5,915 bases of DNA, taken from assembly GCA_030648825.1 (NCBI GenBank), contig JAUSGU010000040.1:1-5915 (forward strand), written 5' to 3'. Positions 1 to 4,374 of this stretch are shown piece after piece. Made by a program: the position numbers and the translations under genes. The notes beneath the pieces were generated by a model. That model was not told the DNA's origin, made no database searches, and worked only from the letters and a program-made list of their open reading frames with translations. The DNA comes from a bacterium (lineage in GTDB: Bacteria; Patescibacteriota; Minisyncoccia; Phycocordibacterales; UBA6065). The stretch's first letter is position 1, and each line of letters starts with the position of its first letter.

Positions 1-55
1 CAAAGCCCGCGCCGCCACCACAAAGGCAAAAAAAGCAAAGATTTCGAAGGTATAA
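1..55 (+). CDS. C-terminal tail of an unidentified basic protein (5' end outside window)
   Basis: Reading from base 2, the sequence gives 17 residues, KARAATTKAKKAKISKV, followed by TAA at 53-55. The tail is rich in Lys and Ala, as in the disordered ends of many ribosomal or nucleic-acid-binding proteins. The stop lies 18 bases before prfA and in the same frame. In many bacteria rpmE (ribosomal protein L31) sits directly before prfA, so L31 is a reasonable guess, but no L31 motif is visible in so short a piece. A competing reading in frame 1 stays open until TAA at 91-93 and would overlap prfA by 20 bases. I prefer frame 2 for its composition and tidy spacing. Confidence 0.45.
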   Translation, partial: KARAATTKAKKAKISKV

Positions 56-73
56 CTTCTATTCTTTTGCACG

Positions 74-1054
74 ATGGATCTGGCAAAATATAAAAAAAAT
101 CATAAGACCGCATATCTGGCGGAAATATATGAAAAACTCGAACGCGACGAGAGAGATCTCCGTGCGCTCATGGAGACTGATACATCTATGAGAGATATGG
201 GCAAGGCCGATCTAGAAAATATAAAAACGCAAAAGCGAGACATAGAAAAACAGGTTCTGGCAATCGAAGCTCAAGACATTCTAGAGGACGAAATGCCGAA
301 TGAGCTCATCATGGAAGTGCGTGCCGGCGCGGGTGGTGATGAATCAGCTTTATTTGCCGAAGAGCTCGTCAATATGTATCGAGTGTACGCCGAATCGCAA
401 GGCTGGCAGACTACATTTCTCGACGAGTCACGTTCATCAGTAGGTGGATATAAAGAAGTTTCCATGGAAATTCATGGTGTCGGCGTATATCAAAAACTTC
501 GCTTTGAAACCGGCGTTCATCGTGTTCAACGTGTGCCTGAAACGGAGAAAATGGGTCGTGTCCATACTTCAACCGTTTCTATTTCCATATTGCCAATCCG
601 CAAACACACGAATGTTGATATCAATCCTGCCGACATAGATATGGAATTCTCTCGTGCCGGAGGCAAAGGAGGTCAAAATGTGAACAAAGTTGAAACCGCC
701 GTGCGCCTCATACATAGACCGACCGGCATAGATGTGCGCGTCACCGCCGAACGTAGCCAGCTCAAAAATCGCGAGAAAGCCATGATGATGCTCACCGCTC
801 TGCTTCAGGCCAAAAAGGACGAGGAAGAGCAGAAAAAATTCGCTACCGCTAAAAAAGGCCAACTCGGCACAGGTAATCGCTCCGAAAAAATCCGCACGTA
901 TAATTTTCCCCAAGATCGCATCACCGATCATCGTATTCGTCAATCATGGCACAATATTGAAACCATTCTATCAGGTGAAAAAGTGGGGGAAATCATAGAC
1001 ACACTACAAAACTTCACCGGTGAAATCACGGAGGAATTGAAGGACGATGAATAA
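74..1054 (+). CDS. prfA: Peptide chain release factor 1 (RF1), N-terminally short
   Basis: RF1 recognises UAA and UAG in the ribosomal A site and triggers hydrolysis of peptidyl-tRNA. The stop-recognition tripeptide has the RF1 P-x-T form (Pro155-Glu-Thr157), not the SPF of RF2. The catalytic GGQ loop is at residues 199-201, in the context [20 protein letters not shown]. The [10 protein letters not shown] block starts at residue 81 and the conserved [15 protein letters not shown] block lies near the C-terminus. Length is 326 residues against 360 in E. coli, and the missing ~33 residues all come from domain 1, before EVRAG. An upstream start is excluded: the frame is closed by TAA at 53-55, with no ATG, GTG or TTG codon before 74. 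No clear Shine-Dalgarno precedes the ATG. The gene ends with TAA, 45 bases before rpsB. Confidence 0.96.
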   Translation: MDLAKYKKNHKTAYLAEIYEKLERDERDLRALMETDTSMRDMGKADLENIKTQKRDIEKQVLAIEAQDILEDEMPNELIMEVRAGAGGDESALFAEELVNMYRVYAESQGWQTTFLDESRSSVGGYKEVSMEIHGVGVYQKLRFETGVHRVQRVPETEKMGRVHTSTVSISILPIRKHTNVDINPADIDMEFSRAGGKGGQNVNKVETAVRLIHRPTGIDVRVTAERSQLKNREKAMMMLTALLQAKKDEEEQKKFATAKKGQLGTGNRSEKIRTYNFPQDRITDHRIRQSWHNIETILSGEKVGEIIDTLQNFTGEITEELKDDE

Positions 1055-1055
1055 A

Positions 1056-1084
1056 TTGCCTTTTTACGGCCAATCTGTTAGACT
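1056..1084 (+). promoter_or_regulatory. Probable promoter of rpsB-tsf (extended -10)
   Basis: A -35 hexamer TTGCCT (1056-1061, 4/6 to consensus) is followed by a 17-base spacer and the -10 hexamer TAGACT (1079-1084, 4/6). TG at 1076-1077 makes it an extended -10. Transcription would start near 1091, leaving a leader of only about 9 bases before the rpsB ATG. It lies wholly in the prfA-rpsB gap. Read by eye, with no mapped start. Confidence 0.5.
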
Positions 1085-1099
1085 TTCGGAACAATATTT

Positions 1100-1810
1100 A
1101 TGGTCACAAAAGATAAAAAATCAATGATTGACTCTATGTTTCAAGTGGGTGCTCACTTTGCTATGAATAAAGCTCGTCGACATCCCAGCGCCAAACCGTT
1201 TGTTTTCGGCATAAAAAATAATATAGAAATTTTTGATTTGGAAAAGACGGAAATCGCTCTGGAAAAAGCAAAAAAATTCATGGCTGGAATAGGGGCGGCA
1301 GGTAAACAAGCTCTCTTTGTGGCAGGCAAGAGCGAAGCTATTCTAGCGGTAAAAGCTGTTGCTACCAGAACCGGTCAACCTGTAGTTGGCGGTCGTTGGA
1401 TTGGAGGTACTCTCACAAATTTTACTCAAATCAGAAAACGTGTGGAAAAATATGAAAATCGCCTGAAAGAAAAAGAAAAAGGCGAGTTGACAAAATACAC
1501 CAAAAAAGAACGCCTGCTCATAGATAGAGAAATCACCAAATTGGAATTGCTTTTTGGCGGTATCGTTTCTATGAAGGAAAAGCCGGGAGTTTTGATAGTT
1601 GTAGATCCAAAACGAGAGTTTACGGCCGTAGAAGAAGCACGTCAGGTAGGTATTCCCGTCATCGCTATCGCCAGTTCTGATTGCAATCTCGCTTTGGTTG
1701 ATTATGTCATTCCGGCAAACGATTCCAGTGCCTCTTCCGTTGCTTTCTTCTTGGATGAATTGGCTCGTGCCTATATTGAAGCAAAACTTTCAAAGCCGGA
1801 AATAAAATAA
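1100..1810 (+). CDS. rpsB: 30S ribosomal protein S2 (uS2)
   Basis: S2 binds late to the back of the 30S subunit, between head and body, and helps recruit S1 where S1 is present. The 236-residue length matches the family (241 in E. coli). Visible family signatures are FQVGAHF near residues 14-20 with the following RRHP, the IFDLEKT strand (44-50), GGRWIGGTLTNF (97-108), a lysine- and glutamate-rich helical hairpin (about 112-150) that forms the S2 coiled-coil protrusion, and the C-terminal VDYVIPAND (200-208). The usual DTNxDP-like loop before VDYVIP reads ASSDCNLAL here, a mild divergence. Only a weak GGA (1088-1090) precedes the ATG. It sits 2 bases before tsf, the classic rpsB-tsf pair, and probably shares the promoter at 1056-1084. 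Confidence 0.97.
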   Translation: MVTKDKKSMIDSMFQVGAHFAMNKARRHPSAKPFVFGIKNNIEIFDLEKTEIALEKAKKFMAGIGAAGKQALFVAGKSEAILAVKAVATRTGQPVVGGRWIGGTLTNFTQIRKRVEKYENRLKEKEKGELTKYTKKERLLIDREITKLELLFGGIVSMKEKPGVLIVVDPKREFTAVEEARQVGIPVIAIASSDCNLALVDYVIPANDSSASSVAFFLDELARAYIEAKLSKPEIK

Positions 1811-1812
1811 TT

Positions 1813-2271
1813 ATGGTCAATACAGATACAATAAAAGAGCTTCGTGATTCTACAGGAGTGTCGGTTATGCAATGTAAATTCGCTTTGGAAGAAGCTCTCG
1901 GTGACAAAGAAAAAGCTCTGATCATTCTAAAGAAAAAAGGCATTGAAGCGGCTCTCAAGAAAAGCGACAGAAATCTCAATGCCGGCATCATAGCTTCATA
2001 TATCCATTCAACCGGCACTATAGGGGCGATGGTTGAATTAGCTTGTGAGACGGATTTCGTGTCTAAAAACTCAGAATTCAAACAATTGGCTTATGATATC
2101 GCTATGCATATCGCCGCTTCAAACCCGGAATCCGAAAATGTTCTTCTGGATCAACCTTTCATAAAAAATCCGGAAATTACGGTGGGCGCTCTGGTAAACA
2201 ATGCTATTCAAAAATTCGGCGAGAAAACGGAAATTGTGCGATTTATCCGTTATGTAGCGTTGGAAAAATAG
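1813..2271 (+). CDS. tsf: Elongation factor Ts (EF-Ts), minimal form without coiled coil
   Basis: EF-Ts is the guanine-nucleotide exchange factor that releases GDP from EF-Tu. Residues about 4-45 form the UBA-like N-terminal domain (IKELRDSTGVSVMQCKFALE). The EF-Tu-contacting motif TDFVSKN is at 80-86, followed by MHIAASNPE (98-106). The C-terminal part resumes with DQPF (113-116) and IRYVALEK at the end. Length is 152 residues, against about 196 in Thermus and 283 in E. coli. As in Thermus there is a single core module. In addition, the ~40-residue helical coiled-coil segment normally found between the NP[R/E] and QPF motifs is reduced to about four residues. The gene starts 2 bases after the rpsB stop, consistent with translational coupling, and ends with TAG. 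Identity is secure; whether exchange activity is fully kept cannot be seen. Confidence 0.94.
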   Translation: MVNTDTIKELRDSTGVSVMQCKFALEEALGDKEKALIILKKKGIEAALKKSDRNLNAGIIASYIHSTGTIGAMVELACETDFVSKNSEFKQLAYDIAMHIAASNPESENVLLDQPFIKNPEITVGALVNNAIQKFGEKTEIVRFIRYVALEK

Positions 2272-2281
2272 GATATCTATT

Positions 2282-2677
2282 ATGATACTGGAATTTTTAC
2301 TTATGGCAGTATCGGTGACAGTGATGGCTTTTCTATTGATTCATAAATATATGGAAATCAATAGAACCAGGAAAACCGCCATTTTTGATATACGACAGAA
2401 AACCGATCCTGTTTTACGTAATCTACATCAGACGACAGACCATATTTTGTCGCACGTTACTCTACATAATACAATCTTATTAGCCAACCATATTTTTGTT
2501 TTTATAGTCAAATCTTTTATGAACATTTCACATACGGTACATACCGTCTCATCAAACATTGTGGAGAAAGCTTCAAAGAAAAGAGAAAACATTTCTCGAG
2601 TCGGCGCCACTTCTTTCTATATGAAGCAAATAAAGAAATCAAAAACGCAAGGTGGCGTGGAAGAAGAAAAAATGTAG
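2282..2677 (+). CDS. Small predicted membrane protein, unknown function
   Basis: I do not recognise this 131-residue protein. Residues about 2-20 form a strongly hydrophobic helix, followed by a basic stretch (H21-K31), which suggests an N-terminal membrane anchor with the rest cytoplasmic by the positive-inside rule. A second, less hydrophobic stretch (about 64-80, ILLANHIFVFIVKSF) could be another membrane helix or a membrane-lying amphipathic one. The middle is rich in histidine (residues 49, 54, 58, 62, 70, 84, 87) and the tail is charged (KKSK...EEEK). A weak AGGA (2270-2273) overlaps the tsf stop, 8 bases before the ATG. It lies 10 bases after tsf and 11 before the tRNA, where many bacteria have pyrH and frr, so it is probably co-transcribed. 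It is real by position and anchor; function is unknown. Confidence 0.75.
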   Translation: MILEFLLMAVSVTVMAFLLIHKYMEINRTRKTAIFDIRQKTDPVLRNLHQTTDHILSHVTLHNTILLANHIFVFIVKSFMNISHTVHTVSSNIVEKASKKRENISRVGATSFYMKQIKKSKTQGGVEEEKM

Positions 2678-2688
2678 AATAGAGAAAG

Positions 2689-2763
2689 GCCACCCTAGCT
2701 TAATGGTGAAGCAATGCTTTTGTAAAGCAGAGATTCTCGGTTCAAGTCCGAGGGGTGGCTCCA
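2689..2763 (+). tRNA. tRNA-Thr (anticodon UGU), CCA encoded
   Basis: The full cloverleaf folds by eye. The 7-bp acceptor stem pairs 2689-2695 with 2753-2759, the D stem GCTT/AAGC pairs 2698-2701 with 2709-2712, and the T stem CTCGG/CCGAG pairs 2736-2740 with 2748-2752 around the loop TTCAAGT. The anticodon stem is 2714-2718 with 2726-2730, with a 7-base loop and anticodon TGT at 2721-2723, reading ACA and, by wobble, other Thr codons. The outermost anticodon-stem pair (27-43) is an A-G mismatch. The discriminator base is U (2760), followed by an encoded CCA. The variable loop is 5 bases. It lies 11 bases after the membrane-protein gene, probably processed from that transcript, and 9 bases from the convergent pheS stop. 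Confidence 0.93.
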
Positions 2764-2772
2764 AAATGACCG

Positions 2773-3906
2773 CTATCTGATCATCGCGTTGTAGATTTCT
2801 CTAGTTTTTTCTTCCAGTTTTTTGTGTGAGGAATTCACTTCGCTGTCTGTGAGCGTTCTCTCGAGAGAACGATAGGTGATTCTGTAAGTGTAACTTTTTT
2901 GGCCTATGCCAAATTTTTTTATATTTTCGTATTCATCAACCAGAGCCATCTCTTCGGCTAGATCACCTATGACGTCGCGCACCAGGTCAAAATAATTTTT
3001 AGGAACAAACGATGATGAATTTACAACAAAAGAAATATCGCGGATTATGGCCGGATATTTGCTGACCTCCCTGAATTTCTGCCCCAATTTCAATTGTTTT
3101 TTTACCCGATCATCTTCCGACCAGAGCAGTCTGATATCCGGTAATTCCATGCTGATGATGGCCAGCCGTTCCAAACCGAAACCGAAAGCCCAGCCATGAT
3201 AACCCGTGACGCCGAAATTTTTTAGGACATTCTTGCGAGGCATACCGCCACCCAAAATTTCCAACCACTCACCGTTTATTTGCACTTCAACTTCCAGAGA
3301 CGGATCCGTATACGGAAAAGTATCTACATTAAAACGATAGACGATATCTCTTCCGAAAACCATTTGCACTATTTCGGATAGGACATTTTTCAGGTCGTCA
3401 ATTGTCAGAGTTTTTCCGTTGTCGGAAACCAGATAGAGCCCGCCCATCTGGTGAAAAATGTTCATATGTTTGCGGTCTATTTCATCTTTACGATAAACCT
3501 TGCCATAACATATGACACCGAGAGACTCTCCGTTCGCAATTTTTTTCTTTATTTCCGGTAATTGCAGATAGTAATACCACATGACTGTGTCGTGGGTGCG
3601 TAGAATATTTTTTTTATCCACAAAATAAGTGTCAGATGTGCTACGAGCCGGATGGTCTGGGGCAAAATTAAACAAATCAAAACTAACGTCGGCGGGCACG
3701 ATTTCAGGAATGATGATATTGTCAAAATCGTGCAAGAGAGGCATTTTTCGGGCTTTATTTATTATTTCACATATAGGGCTTTCAGGAGTACGGGATAGAT
3801 CAGGCATACTGAGATATCTCTTTATTCTCATAGCCTCAGCGTCGTTTCTCAATTTGAGTTCACTCTCCAAAACCTCTTCTTCTTTAGTGCTTATTTTTAT
3901 TTCCAT
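2773..3906 (-). CDS. pheS: Single-chain phenylalanyl-tRNA synthetase (PheS core fused to FDX-ACB domain)
   Basis: This enzyme charges tRNA-Phe with phenylalanine. It is a 377-residue class II synthetase. The catalytic core (about 60-270) shows DHPAR (84-88), motif 2 VYRKDEIDRKHMNIFHQM (137-154), the FPYTDPSLEVEV strand (197-208), GEWLEILGGGM and motif 3 GWAFGFGLERLAI (238-250), then PDIRLLWSEDDR. Residues about 282-377 form the ferredoxin-fold anticodon-binding domain, with SKYPAIIRDISF (282-293), FDLVRDVIGDL and YRITYRSLERTLTDSEV (341-357). In most bacteria that domain ends the separate beta subunit PheT. This layout, and sequence blocks such as PDIRL-W-ED and SKYPA-I-DISF, match mitochondrial monomeric PheRS. 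There is no editing domain and no pheT beside it. The N-terminal ~50 residues are charged and helical. The start at 3906 is the first ATG, with no Shine-Dalgarno; the stop is TAG. Confidence 0.95.
   Translation of the reverse strand: MEIKISTKEEEVLESELKLRNDAEAMRIKRYLSMPDLSRTPESPICEIINKARKMPLLHDFDNIIIPEIVPADVSFDLFNFAPDHPARSTSDTYFVDKKNILRTHDTVMWYYYLQLPEIKKKIANGESLGVICYGKVYRKDEIDRKHMNIFHQMGGLYLVSDNGKTLTIDDLKNVLSEIVQMVFGRDIVYRFNVDTFPYTDPSLEVEVQINGEWLEILGGGMPRKNVLKNFGVTGYHGWAFGFGLERLAIISMELPDIRLLWSEDDRVKKQLKLGQKFREVSKYPAIIRDISFVVNSSSFVPKNYFDLVRDVIGDLAEEMALVDEYENIKKFGIGQKSYTYRITYRSLERTLTDSEVNSSHKKLEEKTREIYNAMIR
2854..2871. repeat. 18-base perfect palindrome inside pheS
   Basis: CGTTCTCTCGAGAGAACG reads the same on both strands. 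It encodes the conserved RSLERT residues of the FDX-ACB domain, about 80-100 bases before the pheS stop. In RNA it could fold as a 7-bp stem with a UCGA loop. No T-run follows on either strand, so it is not a standard terminator. Confidence 0.6.
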
Positions 3907-3912
3907 ATGGTT

Positions 3913-3941
3913 AGTTTATGTAAAATTGTTCAAAAACTCAA
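3913..3941 (-). promoter_or_regulatory. Possible pheS promoter giving a leaderless transcript
   Basis: On the minus strand, TTGAGT (3936-3941, 4/6 to the -35 consensus) is followed by 17 bases and TAAACT (3913-3918, 4/6 to the -10 consensus). The predicted start of transcription falls on or next to the A of the pheS ATG (3906), so the mRNA would be leaderless. This fits the absence of a Shine-Dalgarno. The match is modest and the region is AT-rich, so chance is a real alternative. Confidence 0.35.
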
Positions 3942-3970
3942 TAGCCTTGGCGTGTGATTGAATAAGTCGT

Positions 3971-4006
3971 AAAAAAAAGACCCCGTCAAACTTTCTGGTG
4001 GGGTCT
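3971..4006 (-). terminator. Intrinsic terminator of the 88-codon minus-strand gene
   Basis: Read on the minus strand, AGACCCC (4000-4006) pairs perfectly with GGGGTCT (3978-3984) across a 15-base loop, and is followed directly by a run of eight T (3971-3978, the first being the last base of the stem). This is a textbook rho-independent terminator for transcripts moving leftward. The 5' arm is still coding sequence and the TGA stop (3986-3988) lies in the loop. It isolates the 88-codon gene from pheS downstream. Confidence 0.85.
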
Positions 4007-4252
4007 CGAAGCTCTCCGAGTTCTCTTGGCGAGCCGATGTTCCAAGGCTTCCAATGTTCCAAAAATCTTTGCCTGCTGGATTAGTGGATGATTCATTTGC
4101 TTCATATTTGCCATATGACCAGCAGCTTCACGAATCATACGTTCATGCCAATGCCAATCCCATGATCTGGCGGGATGGGGATTTTTGAAATGTTCAGAAC
4201 TGGAGAGAAAACTAGCCATTTGCATGGCATTGATGTCAATATTAGTTCTCAT
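3986..4252 (-). CDS. Unrecognised 88-residue basic protein
   Basis: I do not recognise this protein. It is rich in His, Met, Arg and Trp, has no membrane segment or signal peptide, and looks largely helical after residue 35. A notable patch is WDWHWHERM (31-39), followed by AAGHMANMKQMNHPLIQQ (43-60). The end is strongly basic (KRTRRASRPHQK, 76-87), compatible with nucleic-acid or ribosome binding, though that is only an inference. Support for it being a gene comes from its setting: a good minus-strand promoter just upstream (4273-4301), a strong terminator at its end, and an open frame filling nearly the whole predicted transcript. No Shine-Dalgarno precedes 4252; Met10 or Met12 are alternative starts. 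It is the only complete gene here ending in TGA. It is divergent from gyrB. It does not resemble RNase P RNA, tmRNA or 6S RNA by eye. Confidence 0.65.
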   Translation of the reverse strand: MRTNIDINAMQMASFLSSSEHFKNPHPARSWDWHWHERMIREAAGHMANMKQMNHPLIQQAKIFGTLEALEHRLAKRTRRASRPHQKV

Positions 4253-4272
4253 TTTAGAAGGGGTTCGGTCTT

Positions 4273-4301
4273 ATGAAATCACCTTTCATGTCCTCTGTCA
4301 A
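4273..4301 (-). promoter_or_regulatory. Promoter of the 88-codon gene
   Basis: On the minus strand a perfect -35 box, TTGACA (4296-4301), stands 17 bases from the -10-like TTTCAT (4273-4278, 4/6). Transcription would begin near 4266, about 14 bases before the ATG at 4252. The exact consensus -35 with ideal spacing makes this the second-best promoter in the window. Confidence 0.6.
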
Positions 4302-4322
4302 GGAGAAAAAAAGTCTGAAATT

Positions 4323-4331
4323 TGTTATAAT
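4323..4331 (+). promoter_or_regulatory. gyrB promoter, extended -10
   Basis: TGTTATAAT (4323-4331) is a perfect extended -10 element (TGnTATAAT). No good -35 stands 16-18 bases upstream (the bases there are GAGAAA), which is usual for extended -10 promoters. Transcription would begin near 4338, giving a leader of about 37 bases before the gyrB ATG at 4375. The 12-base palindrome TAAAAGCTTTTA (4342-4353) lies just downstream of this start. Confidence 0.65.
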
Positions 4332-4374
4332 ACAGAGGTAATAAAAGCTTTTAAAAGGGCATTATTTTTTATTT

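Noticed and set aside
569..943. 124-codon open frame on the minus strand inside prfA.
   Set aside because: It is antisense to strongly conserved RF1 codons, has no promoter or ribosome site, and its product has no recognisable features.
1058..1070. GCC-TTTTTAC-GGC as a possible prfA terminator.
   Set aside because: The stem is only 3 bp and no T-run follows the second arm. The region is better explained as a promoter.
1707..2081. 124-codon open frame on the minus strand across the rpsB-tsf junction.
   Set aside because: A shadow of two well-supported genes; the composition is unlike a real protein.
2651..2694. GGTGGC near the end of the membrane-protein gene is complementary to GCCACC at the tRNA 5' end and could compete with the acceptor stem.
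   Set aside because: The match is only 6 bases, easily expected by chance, and no other base pairs extend it.
2776..2815. ATCT...AGAT followed by a T-run as a terminator for the tRNA transcript.
   Set aside because: A 4-bp AT-rich stem is too weak, and the T-run is separated from it and lies within pheS codons.
3986..4266. The 88-codon unit as a known housekeeping RNA (RNase P RNA, tmRNA, 6S or SRP RNA).
   Set aside because: None of the conserved core sequences or long-range pairings of those RNAs could be found by eye.
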